From: Spirochaetaceae bacterium
GTDB lineage: Bacteria; Spirochaetota; Spirochaetia; Treponematales; Rectinemataceae
DNA: 52,890 bases
Direction: 5' to 3'
Assembly (NCBI GenBank): GCA_025356015.1
Contig: JANXYO010000110.1
Location: forward strand, 1 to 52,890
In this document: positions 40,208 through 48,942 of the stretch, piece after piece
Numbering within the stretch: the first letter of the stretch is position 1
How the letters are laid out: every line of letters starts with the position of its first letter
Notes under the pieces: model-generated
Seen by the model: only the letters and a program-made list of their open reading frames with translations
Database searches by the model: none
Told to the model about the DNA's origin: nothing
Position numbers and translations under genes: made by a program

Positions 40208-42355
40208 ATGAGAGGACGGGTATTTCTTGTCACGGCGGCGGCTTTCCTCTCCGTCCACGCCCTTTGGGCCAAGACTCCGCCGCCGGGCCTTCCGCCCAGT
40301 ACTCACCTTGAGCAGAAAAGGGTATTGATCCTTCATTCGGACAACCCCTTCCTCCCGGCAAACATGCTCATGGACCAGGTCTTCCTCGAGGTCCTGAAGT
40401 CCTCGAACTCGATCAATGTCACGATCTACAGCGAATACCTCGAGCTCGTCCGCTTTTCCAAGCCCGAAATGCAGGTGGAAGGATTACGCCTCCTGAACGC
40501 AAGGTATGCCGCCCTCGACCTCGTGATCGTCACCGACGATTTTTCCTGGGATTTCTACGAGGACCATGCCGCGATCTTCCGTGCCGCACCCGTCGTCATG
40601 TGCGGAATCACCGAGGGCTACCTCGGCGGGAAGACCCTGCCGAAGGGCGTCACAGGCAATTTCAAGCGCGTCGACATTGGGAGGGGCCTCGAGAATATCC
40701 TGAGGCTTCATCCTGGCGTGAAGGAGGTCTTCACGGTAACAGGAACGAGCGCCCAGGACCTTGTGTACGCCGGAATCGCCGAAAAGGCCTTCGCCGATTT
40801 CTCGGACAGGCTGAGGATACAGGTCCTCCGCGACTACAGCCTTGAGGAAATCGGCCGCCTTGTCTCTGCCCTCCCGCCCGACAGCGTGATCCTCTACCTG
40901 ACTGTGTACCGGGACGGAGCCGGCAACAGCTACAACCCAAGGGATGCGCTCTCCTATCTCTCCCGTTTCGCGAACGCCCCCATCCACGGCATATCAGACA
41001 CCTACCTTGGTTTCGGCATCCTTGGAGGGAACCTCGTGAGTTTCCGGGACTTCACCAAGGACGCGGCGGAGCTCGCCCTGGCAGTCCTGAGCGGGACCGA
41101 TCCAGCCGTCATCCCTGCCCATCCTTTCATCAACAACAACTATTTCGACCAGAAGGAACTCACCCGCTGGAACATCAGGGAGGCCCTGCTTCCCGCTAAC
41201 AGCATCATCATCAATCGGCCGGCCGGACCCTGGCAGCTTTACAGGTGGCAGATCCTTGCCGCCCTCCTCTTCATCGCTCTTGAGACCTCCCTGGTGCTCG
41301 GCCTCGTGTATTCCCGGCTCCAGTTCAAGTTCTCCTTGATGAAGCTCGGCCTCAGCGAGGAACGCTTCCGCAGCGCGATATCGGAGGCCCCGATCCCCAT
41401 CATGATCAGCGCAGAGGATGGGACCGTCGAGGCCCTCAGCAGGACATGGACCGATATCACCGGCTATTCACTCGAGGAGATCCCGACCCTCGCCAAATGG
41501 ACCCAATTCGCCTACGGGGAGAGCGGCGGATCGGTCAAGGCCAACATCGACGCCCTGTTCCAGGCGAACTCGAGGGTGGAGGAGGGCGAGTTCGTCATCA
41601 GGACAAAGGCCGGGGAGGACCGCACCTGGGCTTTCAGCTCTGCACCCCTCGGGAAACTTGTGGATGGCAAGCGCATCCTCATTTCCATGGCCAAGGATGT
41701 CACCGAGAAGAACAAGGCCGAGAAAGGGCTCAAGGACTCGCTGAGGGAGAAGGAGGTCCTCCTGCGGGAGCTGCACCACAGGACCAAGAACAACATGAAT
41801 GTGATCATCTCCCTCCTCAACATGCAGTCCACCGAGGCGGAAGACCCCCGGCTCAGGCGTGCCTTCGGGGATGCCGAGGACCGCATCCGCGCGATGGCTC
41901 TGGTCCATCAGATGCTCTACGACAACGAGGATCTCTCGCGCCTTAACCTGAAGAGCTACCTCTTCGACCTCATCCACATCCTCATGGATGGCTACGACAT
42001 CTCGGGTGACAGGATCAGCGTCACCCTGGACCTTGAGGATGTCTTCGTCAGCCTGGACACCGCGATACCCTGTGGCCTGATCATAAACGAGCTGGTGTCG
42101 AACTCGCTGAAATACGCCTTCCCTGGCGAGGCGAAGGGCGGCATCAGGGTCGGACTGTCGCGCAGGCCTGGCGGGGCCATCCTCATCGAGGTATCCGACG
42201 ACGGAGTGGGACTGCCGGCGGGATTCGACCCCAGGAGGGACGGCAGCATGGGCATGAAGATCTTCTTTAGCCTGGCCGAGACCCAACTCAGGGCAGCGGT
42301 GAGCTGCGCGAGCGGGAAAGGCCTGGGCTACACCATCCTGTTCAGCGAGACATAG
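40208..42355 (+). CDS. Sensor kinase with ABC-binding-like sensor, PAS and HisKA_2 domains
   Basis: This membrane sensor has 715 aa. The signal-like N-terminus is followed by an extracytoplasmic domain (about 35-340: RVLILHSDNPFLPANMLMDQ, LDLVIVTDDFSWDF, GGNLVSFRDFTKDAAELALAVL) shaped like the ABC_sub_bind family. One helix follows (LAALLFIALETSLVLGLVY), then a PAS domain and a HisKA_2-type phospho-acceptor LRELHHRTKNNMNVIISLL with His523. The HATPase has IINELVSNSLKYAF. ATG 40208 has GGGGAG upstream. No response regulator is adjacent. The 3' end overlaps the converging transporter gene by 14 bp. Confidence 0.9.
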   Translation: MRGRVFLVTAAAFLSVHALWAKTPPPGLPPSTHLEQKRVLILHSDNPFLPANMLMDQVFLEVLKSSNSINVTIYSEYLELVRFSKPEMQVEGLRLLNARYAALDLVIVTDDFSWDFYEDHAAIFRAAPVVMCGITEGYLGGKTLPKGVTGNFKRVDIGRGLENILRLHPGVKEVFTVTGTSAQDLVYAGIAEKAFADFSDRLRIQVLRDYSLEEIGRLVSALPPDSVILYLTVYRDGAGNSYNPRDALSYLSRFANAPIHGISDTYLGFGILGGNLVSFRDFTKDAAELALAVLSGTDPAVIPAHPFINNNYFDQKELTRWNIREALLPANSIIINRPAGPWQLYRWQILAALLFIALETSLVLGLVYSRLQFKFSLMKLGLSEERFRSAISEAPIPIMISAEDGTVEALSRTWTDITGYSLEEIPTLAKWTQFAYGESGGSVKANIDALFQANSRVEEGEFVIRTKAGEDRTWAFSSAPLGKLVDGKRILISMAKDVTEKNKAEKGLKDSLREKEVLLRELHHRTKNNMNVIISLLNMQSTEAEDPRLRRAFGDAEDRIRAMALVHQMLYDNEDLSRLNLKSYLFDLIHILMDGYDISGDRISVTLDLEDVFVSLDTAIPCGLIINELVSNSLKYAFPGEAKGGIRVGLSRRPGGAILIEVSDDGVGLPAGFDPRRDGSMGMKIFFSLAETQLRAAVSCASGKGLGYTILFSET

Positions 42356-43229
42356 GCCCAAGGACGGGGCGCCTCGAGAGCAGGGCGTTGGCCGCTAGGC
42401 CGCATAGAAGGATCGCGGTGCCGCCGAGCTTCCTCGCGTCGAAGGCCCCTTCGGCGATCAGGTCGATGAGGACACCGGCGAGTGCCTGCCCGGAGAACAT
42501 GAGCAGGGTGGCAGTGAAGGCCGGGATGCGGGGAAAGATCAGGTTCGTCCCTGCGACCACGGCGACCCCCATGACGCCCCCGCCCAGGGCCAGGACCGGA
42601 CCCGCGGCAAGCACCGCCTTGGCTGCGCCGGCCAGTGGGGGCCCAAGGGCGAGGACTAGGATGAGGGTCGTCGCGAGGCCCATGATGTAGTTGATGCGGG
42701 TGCTCCTGAAGATGCCCTTCCTGCGCCCCAGTTCGGAGTTGAGCAGGACCGAGAGGACCGGGATGGCGCCTGAGGCGAGGGCTGCGATCATGGCGAGTGG
42801 CGCCATTCGCCAGCTTCCGGCGAGGACAGCGACGCCCAGCATGGCGAGGAGTATCCCGGGAAGGTGGCGCGCACCGATGGGATAGCGCCGGCGGCCAAGC
42901 AAACCCGTCGCGTCAAGGATCAGGGAAAAGCCGCTCTGTCCCAGGAGGGCGAGGGAAACGGCAAGGGATGCGCCGAGGGCACCGAAGGCGTAGTTGTTGG
43001 CGAAGACAGTACCAACGCCGACAAATCCTCCCAGGTAGAAGTAGAAGGGCACCCGCTGCCCCTGGCGGTCCTCATGCCTCGCGGCGAGCACGACCTGGAC
43101 TGCCCCGAGGCCAGCCATGTGGATGACCAAGGTGGCGACAAGGTTGCCAACCAGGCCCGAGAGACGGCTGTTGATCCCGTACATCGCGGTGATCAGTGCG
43201 CCGATGAGGGGCGCGAGGAAGCTATACAT
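42342..43229 (-). CDS. YdcZ/DUF606-type DMT-superfamily exporter
   Basis: This inner-membrane protein of 295 aa has about ten helices in two related halves, each starting with a glycine-rich helix (PLIGALITAMYGINSRL and MIAALASGAIPVLSVLLN). That is the fused form of the DUF606 (YdcZ) transporters. The NNYAFGALGASLAVSLALLGQSGFSLI stretch is typical. Substrates of this family are mostly unknown. ATG 43229 has GGGAG about ten bases upstream. It is divergent from a CRP-family regulator, with a palindrome between, and probably under its control. Confidence 0.88.
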   Translation of the reverse strand: MYSFLAPLIGALITAMYGINSRLSGLVGNLVATLVIHMAGLGAVQVVLAARHEDRQGQRVPFYFYLGGFVGVGTVFANNYAFGALGASLAVSLALLGQSGFSLILDATGLLGRRRYPIGARHLPGILLAMLGVAVLAGSWRMAPLAMIAALASGAIPVLSVLLNSELGRRKGIFRSTRINYIMGLATTLILVLALGPPLAGAAKAVLAAGPVLALGGGVMGVAVVAGTNLIFPRIPAFTATLLMFSGQALAGVLIDLIAEGAFDARKLGGTAILLCGLAANALLSRRPVLGPMSR

Positions 43230-43284
43230 TGGTCATGGTCTCCCTTTCCATGTGTTTGAGTATCCCGCTATACTTGCCCATACA

Positions 43285-43302
43285 ATAGGCCATATGTCCT
43301 AT
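43285..43302. promoter_or_regulatory. Candidate operator for the YeiL-like regulator
   Basis: ATAGGcCATATGtCCTAT is an 18-bp palindrome with only one mismatched pair, in the 94-bp gap between the exporter and the CRP-family gene. A plus-strand -10 TACAAT (43281-43286) touches its left end, so binding could control both directions. Confidence 0.5.
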
Positions 43303-43323
43303 CTTGCGAAAAAGGGGAGATTC

Positions 43324-44037
43324 ATGGATTCGGTTGAGGGCTATGTTCGCCGCTACGCCCTGGATCGGCTTCTCTCCCCCGAGCTCCTCGATGCCCTCGG
43401 GTCCTGGGGGAGGGGGCCGGGGGAGCTCATCATCAGGGCCGGCGATCCGGTCCGTGACATCCACTTCTTCGTGGAGGGCCTCGCCAAGGTCTATTCCACG
43501 ATGGAGAACGGCCAGCGCCTGCTGGCGGCATTCTATAGGCCCTTTGACGTATTTGGCGAGGCCGAGCTCTTCTCGCCGCAGGGCTATACCCTGAGCGTCG
43601 AGGCCATGTCGGAGAGCTTCTGCCTCAGCCTTCCGGTCGCCGCGATCAGGAAAACGGCGGAGCGCAACGGCAGGCTCTTCATGTATCTCTGCTACCGGAT
43701 GGGCGCGAAGCTTGCCGAGCGCGTCGTCGCCGAATCGATAAACCTCCGCTACCCGGTGGAGAGCCGCCTGGCGAGCTATCTCTTCGCGGCCACCGACGCG
43801 GCTGGCTGGATCCTCGGCCGCGACGACCTGGGCGAGATCGCCGACTTCCTCGGGTCGAGCTATCGCCAGCTTGCCCGGGTGGTGCGCGGCTTGCGCGACG
43901 AGGGAATCCTTGAGAGGACCCGGGGCAGGATCCGCGTTCTCGACAGGCCCAGGCTCGAGCGCCTCGCCGGCGACCTCTACCTCCGCCCGGGCATGCAGCT
44001 GAGCCCGCAGCGGTTTCTCGAGATGAATATTCCATAA
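43324..44037 (+). CDS. CRP/FNR-family regulator, YeiL-like
   Basis: This regulator has 237 aa. The cyclic-nucleotide-binding-like fold (about 25-130) includes IIRAGDPVRDIHFFVEGLAKVYST and PFDVFGEAELF. A long helix is followed by a winged helix with DDLGEIADFLGSSYRQLARVVRGLRDEGIL, close to the YeiL pattern (GVSYRHL). I start at ATG 43324 with GGGGAG five bases upstream; ATG 43292 is possible but lies in the palindrome. No FNR-type N-terminal cysteine cluster is present. It is divergent from the YdcZ-type exporter, its likely target. Confidence 0.88.
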   Translation: MDSVEGYVRRYALDRLLSPELLDALGSWGRGPGELIIRAGDPVRDIHFFVEGLAKVYSTMENGQRLLAAFYRPFDVFGEAELFSPQGYTLSVEAMSESFCLSLPVAAIRKTAERNGRLFMYLCYRMGAKLAERVVAESINLRYPVESRLASYLFAATDAAGWILGRDDLGEIADFLGSSYRQLARVVRGLRDEGILERTRGRIRVLDRPRLERLAGDLYLRPGMQLSPQRFLEMNIP

Positions 44038-44117
44038 CTTCTTCTTGACCCAGCCCGAGGTGCCGCTCTATCCTGCAAGGATGGGGCCGCCCGGCCCGAC
44101 GAGGGAGGGACCAAAAG

Positions 44118-44927
44118 ATGGCCGAGACGATCTTCATGATCCATGGAATGTGGGGCGGGCCCTGGTACTGGGAGAACTACCGCCGCCTGTTCGAGTCCAA
44201 GGGCTACCGCTGCGTCGTCCCTACCCTCGCCTACCACGACATGGATCCCCATGGCGTCCCCGATCCCCGGCTCGGGACCACGAGCCTCCTCGACTACGCC
44301 GATGCCCTCGAGCGGGAGATCCGTCGGCTCGGAGACAAGCCGATCATAATGGGCCATTCCATGGGGGGCCTCCTGGCCCAGATCCTTGGCGCGCGCGGAC
44401 TGGCGAGCTCACTCGTCCTCCTCACCCCCGCCTCGCCCGCCGGCATCCTGGCCTTCACGCCGTCTGTGGTCAGGAGCTTCTGGAGCGTCATGACCAGCTG
44501 GGGATTCTGGAGGAAGCCGATCCGCCAGACGCGCGAAGAGGCGGTGTACGCGGTGCTGCACCTGATGCCCCAAGAGGCCCGCCAGCGCGAGCTCGACAGC
44601 TTCGTCTACGAATCGGGCAGGGCCGCCTTCGAGATCGGCTACTGGTTCCTCGACCACAGGGGCGCGTCACGGGTCGACGAGGCCAGGATCACCTGCCCCA
44701 TGCTCGTGGTGGGAGGGGCCCAGGACCATATCACCCCAGCTTCGGTGGTCCGCAAGATCGCGAGGAAGTACGGGGCCGTGGCGACCCACAAGGAATTCGA
44801 GGACCATGCGCACTGGGTCGTGGCGGAACCGGGGTGGGAGGAGGTCGCGGAATTCGCCACGGCCTGGCTGTGCTCCCTGCAAGAGAAGGACCGGGACTCG
44901 GACCAGGCGGCGGGTGCCGCCTCGTAG
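44118..44927 (+). CDS. Alpha/beta hydrolase
   Basis: This hydrolase has 269 aa. The oxyanion region IFMIHGMWGGPWYW, Ser81 in GHSMGG, Asp203 in GAQDHITP and His232 in FEDHAHWV make a complete catalytic triad. A helical lid lies at about 112-180 (PSVVRSFWSVMTSWGFWRKPIRQ). ATG 44118 follows GAGGGA. TTGACC (44045-44050) and TATCCT (44069-44074), 18 bp apart, form a possible promoter. It has no signal peptide and an unknown substrate. Confidence 0.9.
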   Translation: MAETIFMIHGMWGGPWYWENYRRLFESKGYRCVVPTLAYHDMDPHGVPDPRLGTTSLLDYADALEREIRRLGDKPIIMGHSMGGLLAQILGARGLASSLVLLTPASPAGILAFTPSVVRSFWSVMTSWGFWRKPIRQTREEAVYAVLHLMPQEARQRELDSFVYESGRAAFEIGYWFLDHRGASRVDEARITCPMLVVGGAQDHITPASVVRKIARKYGAVATHKEFEDHAHWVVAEPGWEEVAEFATAWLCSLQEKDRDSDQAAGAAS

Positions 44928-44977
44928 TCCCTCGATCTCCGTTGCCGGGCCCATTCATCACAGCCCGTGCCGCAATC

Positions 44978-45307
44978 CTAGTCCACGATGAGGAGTCTCA
45001 CCCCGCTCTTGGTGCGGGACCGGTGGGCCTCTGCCTGATCGGCGACCAGATAGCACATGCCCTGGGTGAGGACGAACTTCCGGCCGTCCTTGAGCTCGGA
45101 CTCGAACTCGCCTTCCAGGACGTACACCGCGTGGCCCTTCTCGCACCAGTGGTCGGCCAGGTAACCGGGAGAGTACTCGACTATCCTGATCCTCACGTTG
45201 CCTCTGGCGAGGGTCCGCCAGAGGGCGGTGCCGGTGACTCCGGCATGCTCCTCTGAGGCTGCGTGGGCCAGATCAAAGGCCTGGAAGGGAATGTCCCTGA
45301 TTTCCAT
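44978..45307 (-). CDS. Small cupin protein (DHWC motif)
   Basis: This single-domain cupin has 109 aa. SPGYLADHWCEKGHAVYVLEGEFESEL carries the metal-site-like histidines in a DHWCxKGH motif, and LTQGMCYLVADQAEAHRSRT forms the second cupin motif. It looks like the DHCW-motif cupin family. I start at ATG 45307 with AGGAGG upstream; the longer open frame is read-through from the permease gene. It is the last gene of the nucleoside transporter operon, 14 bp after nupQ. Its function is unknown. Confidence 0.85.
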   Translation of the reverse strand: MEIRDIPFQAFDLAHAASEEHAGVTGTALWRTLARGNVRIRIVEYSPGYLADHWCEKGHAVYVLEGEFESELKDGRKFVLTQGMCYLVADQAEAHRSRTKSGVRLLIVD

Positions 45308-45321
45308 GGTAGGCCCGCCTC

Positions 45322-46197
45322 CTAGTCCTCGCCCTTCTCGTAGGGTTTGCCACCGGCCGCCGGTCCCTTCGCCTTGCCGACCACACCCGCGAGGACGACG
45401 ATGGCCAGGACGTAGGGGAACATCTGCACGAACTGGCTTGGTATGGGGATCTTGGACTCGAAGTTGATGCGCGCGGTATCGGCGAAACCAAAGAGCATCG
45501 AGGCCGCCACGGCCCCGATGGGATCCCAGCGTCCGAAGATCATCGCGGCCAGAGCGATGAAACCGCGGCCCCCCGTCATGCCAGAGACCCAGCGGCTCGG
45601 GTAGAGCACGGCGGCCGCAAGGCCGCACATGAGGCCGGAGATGAGGACTCCCGAGTAGCGCATGAGCACCACGTTGATGCCGAGGGTGTCGGCCGACTCA
45701 GGGTTCTCTCCGACCGAGCGCAGGCGCAGGCCGAAGACCGTCTTGTAGAGCACGAACCAGGCGAGGGCGGTGATCGGGATAAGCAGGAGGCTGAAAACGC
45801 TGATCCCGTGCCAGGAGGGGAAGGCGTAGGGGTTCATCGCCGACTGGGTCTCCTGGCCGAAGACGTTCTGCGAGAGGAAGCGGGCGACGCCAAAGGCGAG
45901 GATGTTGAGGGCAGTGCCGGATACGATCTGGTCGACCTTGTAGGTCACGGTGACCAGGGCGTGGATCGCGGCCATCGCGACACCAAGGATTATCGCGAAG
46001 GCGAGGCCGAGCCAGATGCTGCCAAACATGATCGAGCCCCAGATGATCGCGAAGGCTGTCACGATCATGATGCCTTCGAGGGCTATGTTGAAGACGCCTG
46101 ATTTCTCCGAGAACACGCCGCCGAGGGCGGCGAAGGCGATGGGGGCAGAAGTGTCCAGGCCCTTGAGGAGGAACTCGAGCACGGTGTTCAGGTCCAT
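45322..46197 (-). CDS. nupQ: Nucleoside ABC transporter permease NupQ type
   Basis: This permease has 291 aa and about eight helices. The hallmark GGVFSEKSGVFNIALEGIMIV is shared by NupQ/YufQ and the BmpDEFG-type systems. The coupling segment reads GLRLRSVGENPESADTLGINVVLMRY. ATG 46197 overlaps the NupP stop by one base (TGATG), with AGGAGG upstream. Together with NupP, NupO and the Bmp lipoprotein it forms a purine or pyrimidine nucleoside importer. Confidence 0.93.
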   Translation of the reverse strand: MDLNTVLEFLLKGLDTSAPIAFAALGGVFSEKSGVFNIALEGIMIVTAFAIIWGSIMFGSIWLGLAFAIILGVAMAAIHALVTVTYKVDQIVSGTALNILAFGVARFLSQNVFGQETQSAMNPYAFPSWHGISVFSLLLIPITALAWFVLYKTVFGLRLRSVGENPESADTLGINVVLMRYSGVLISGLMCGLAAAVLYPSRWVSGMTGGRGFIALAAMIFGRWDPIGAVAASMLFGFADTARINFESKIPIPSQFVQMFPYVLAIVVLAGVVGKAKGPAAGGKPYEKGED

Positions 46198-47291
46198 CAC
46201 ACTGCCTCCTTCTTGCGCAGTGCGCGGATGTAGCGGCTCACCAGCTCGTTCGTGACGACAATGATGAGGATCATGAGGCCGGTGATCACGTAGATGACGG
46301 AATTGGGGACCTTCGTGTAGACCTGCAGGCCGTAGCCCGCCTGCTTGAGGAAGGCGAAGAGCAGCGAGGAGAAGACGACGCCCACCGGAGAGTTGCGGCC
46401 TATGAGGGCGATGGCGATACCATCCAGGCCCAGGCCCGAGGCGATCTCGTAGGTGTAGAAGCCCCTGATTGCGAAGACCTCCTGGAGACCCACGAGGCCC
46501 GCGAGTGCGCCCGAGGCCAGGAAGGCGCCAAGTTGGATGCGCTTGACCCTGATGCCCGCGTAGAGCGAGACATCGGGGCTCGTGCCGACGGCGCGCACAT
46601 CGAAGCCCACCCGGAGGCGGAAGAGGACGAACCACACGACGAAGCCGGCTATCATCGCGACGATGAGGCTGTAGTCAAGGTAGACCGAGTCGGGCACGTC
46701 CCAGCCCAGGGCCCTGAAGCCCGCGTTGAGCTTGAGGAAGGCAGCGGTGGGCCTGATGTGGGCGGTCTGGGCCTCGAGGCTCCCCTTGCCCGCGAGCCCC
46801 GAGAAGGGCCCGTTCACGAGCCAGTTCACGAGGGCGAGGGCGATGCTGTTGAACATGATCGTCGTGATGACCTCGTGGATGCCCCTCGCGACCTTGAGGA
46901 TCGCGGGGATGAGGGCCCATAGGGCGCCGCCTATCATCGCGAAGAAGACAACCGAGGGCACATGGAGCCAGGCGGGGAGGGGCAGGTAGATGCCGGCCAT
47001 GGCCCCGACAAAGCCGCCGAAGAAGTACTGGCCCTCGACACCGATGTTGAAGACTCCGGCCCTGAAGCCGAAGGCGACCGCGATGCCCGCGAGGAAGAGC
47101 GGTATCGCCGTCGAGAGGATGGTCGCCACCCTCGCCGTCTTGGAGAAGGTCATCTTCCAGACCGCGTCGGCCGCCTTGGCCGGACTCTCGCCCACGATGA
47201 TGACGATCACCACGAGGATTATCATCGAGGCCAGGAAGCCGATGAGGGGCGCGACTGTCTCGTAGAGCGTGTACTTGTTGACCCGGGTCAT
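46197..47291 (-). CDS. nupP: Nucleoside ABC transporter permease NupP type
   Basis: This permease has 364 aa. Signature segments are IPLFLAGIAVAFGFRAGVFNIGVEGQYFFGG and GIHEVITTIMFNSIALALVNWLV, with the coupling stretch FDVRAVGTSPDVSLYAGIRVKRIQ. ATG 47291 overlaps the ATPase stop by four bases (ATGA). It pairs with NupQ. The family imports nucleosides in Bacillus and Lactococcus and in spirochaetes with Bmp/PnrA lipoproteins. Confidence 0.93.
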   Translation of the reverse strand: MTRVNKYTLYETVAPLIGFLASMIILVVIVIIVGESPAKAADAVWKMTFSKTARVATILSTAIPLFLAGIAVAFGFRAGVFNIGVEGQYFFGGFVGAMAGIYLPLPAWLHVPSVVFFAMIGGALWALIPAILKVARGIHEVITTIMFNSIALALVNWLVNGPFSGLAGKGSLEAQTAHIRPTAAFLKLNAGFRALGWDVPDSVYLDYSLIVAMIAGFVVWFVLFRLRVGFDVRAVGTSPDVSLYAGIRVKRIQLGAFLASGALAGLVGLQEVFAIRGFYTYEIASGLGLDGIAIALIGRNSPVGVVFSSLLFAFLKQAGYGLQVYTKVPNSVIYVITGLMILIIVVTNELVSRYIRALRKKEAV

Positions 47292-48808
47292 TTGCCCTCT
47301 CCCATCATATAGAAGCCGACTTCTTCCTTCGTCGTGGCCTCGCGTTCGAATTCCTTGATGATCTTGCCCTTGAAGATCACGCCAATCCTGTCGGAGAGGG
47401 ACATGATCTCGTCGAGGTCGGCCGACACCAGGAGGACGGCCGCCCCGCCCTTCTTGGCCTCGACGAGCTGCTTGTAGATGAACTCGGTCGCCCCGACGTC
47501 GACACCACGCGTGGGCTGGTTCGCCAGGAGGAGCTTCGGCTTCGTGGCCATCTCGCGCGCGATGATCACCTTCTGCTGGTTGCCGCCCGAAAGGGCGTGG
47601 GCCGGGGTGAGCTCGCTGGGGGTGCGCACGTCGAAGGCCGCTATCAGGGCGCGCGCCGCCTGGGCGATTCGCTTGCGGTTCTGCACGCCGAAGCCGTTGA
47701 CGTAGGGTGCCTTGTGGTGGCTGCCGAGGGTGAAGTTGTCGGCGAGGGAATAGGGCAGGAGGAGGCCGTACTTGTGGCGGTCCTCGGGAATGTGGGCGAT
47801 GCCGAGCTCCCGGCGCTCGCGCACGTCGAGAAGGGAGATCTCCCTGCCCATGAGGCGCACGGTCCCGCCCGAGGTCTTCATCCGGTAGGCGATGGCCTTC
47901 ACGAGCTCGCTCTGGCCATTGCCCTCGACGCCCGCGATGCCGTAGATCTCGGCCGCGCGGACCTCGAAGCCGAGCTCGCGCAGGGCCGGGGCCCCCGAGG
48001 GACCGAGCTCGGAGAGGCCCTCGACCTTGAGCACGGTTTCGCCGGCCTCGAGCCTGGGGTTATCAACATGGAGGAGGACGGGTTTGCCTACCATGAGTTC
48101 GGCTATGAGGGGCTTCGTCGCCTCGGCCCGAAGGAGGGTCCTGATGACCTTGCCTCGGCGGATGACCGTGATGCGGTCCGCGATGTCGAGGACCTCGTCG
48201 AGCTTGTGGCTTATGAAGATGATGCCCTTGCCCTGGTCGCGCATCCTGCGGAAGGTCTTGAATAGCTCGTCCGACTCCTGGGGGGTAAGCACGGCAGTGG
48301 GCTCGTCGAAGATGAGGATCTCGGCGCCGCGGTAGAGGATCTTGAGGATCTCGACCCTCTGCTGGAGGCCCACGGGAAGCTCCTCCACCTTGGCCTGGAG
48401 CTCGACGCGCAGGTTGTTGTTCTCCATGAGCATGGCGATCTCGGCCGAGGGCTTCGCGCTCGATAGGACCCCAAGGGTCGAGGTCTCTGAGCCGAGCACG
48501 ATGTTCTCGAGGACCGAGAAGGGGGGCACGAGCATGAAGTGCTGGTGGACCATGCCGATGCCTCGGGCGATCGCGTCCTTTGGGCCCACGATCCGCACCT
48601 TCTCTCCCCGAACCAGGATCTCGCCGGAGTCCGGTCTGTAGAGCCCATAGAGGATCTTCATGAGGGTGCTCTTGCCGGCGCCGTTCTCGCCGACGAGGGC
48701 GAGGATCTCGCCGGCCATCAGTTCCAGGCTAATGTGGTCGTTGGCGACGACTCCGGGGAATATCTTGGTTATTCCCTCCATCCGGAGCAGGGGAAGGGCT
48801 GTCGGCAT
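47288..48808 (-). CDS. nupO: Nucleoside ABC transporter ATPase NupO type
   Basis: This double-domain ATPase has 506 aa. The first domain has Walker [10 protein letters not shown], the Q-loop HQHFMLVPPFSVLENIVLG typical of this family, signature LPVGLQQRVEILK and Walker B ILIFDEPTAVL. The second has GVEGNGQSEL in the Walker A place, [15 protein letters not shown] and the family variant Walker B LLLANQPTRGVD. ATG 48808 has GGAGGAA upstream. It follows the lipoprotein gene after an intrinsic terminator, so it is probably expressed at a lower level. Confidence 0.94.
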   Translation of the reverse strand: MPTALPLLRMEGITKIFPGVVANDHISLELMAGEILALVGENGAGKSTLMKILYGLYRPDSGEILVRGEKVRIVGPKDAIARGIGMVHQHFMLVPPFSVLENIVLGSETSTLGVLSSAKPSAEIAMLMENNNLRVELQAKVEELPVGLQQRVEILKILYRGAEILIFDEPTAVLTPQESDELFKTFRRMRDQGKGIIFISHKLDEVLDIADRITVIRRGKVIRTLLRAEATKPLIAELMVGKPVLLHVDNPRLEAGETVLKVEGLSELGPSGAPALRELGFEVRAAEIYGIAGVEGNGQSELVKAIAYRMKTSGGTVRLMGREISLLDVRERRELGIAHIPEDRHKYGLLLPYSLADNFTLGSHHKAPYVNGFGVQNRKRIAQAARALIAAFDVRTPSELTPAHALSGGNQQKVIIAREMATKPKLLLANQPTRGVDVGATEFIYKQLVEAKKGGAAVLLVSADLDEIMSLSDRIGVIFKGKIIKEFEREATTKEEVGFYMMGEGK

Positions 48809-48842
48809 GCGATTCCTCCAGTCACTGCATTGTATACAGCAA

Positions 48843-48877
48843 GAAAAAGGCCGCAAGCCCTAATCGGGCTCGCGGCC
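48843..48877 (-). terminator. Intrinsic terminator between bmp lipoprotein gene and nupO
   Basis: On the minus strand GGCCGCGAGCCC-gatta-GGGCTTGCGGCC is followed directly by TTTTTC (48843-48848): a 12-bp stem with one G-U pair and a U-tract. A second hairpin, GGCGGGA/TCCCGCC (48908-48931), precedes it. Some transcripts would end here, giving more binding protein than transporter. Confidence 0.8.
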
Positions 48878-48942
48878 ATTGGGCCGGCCGCTCAAGGGGC
48901 CGCCCATGGCGGGACCATCGCTGATCCCGCCTGGAGTGAGTC

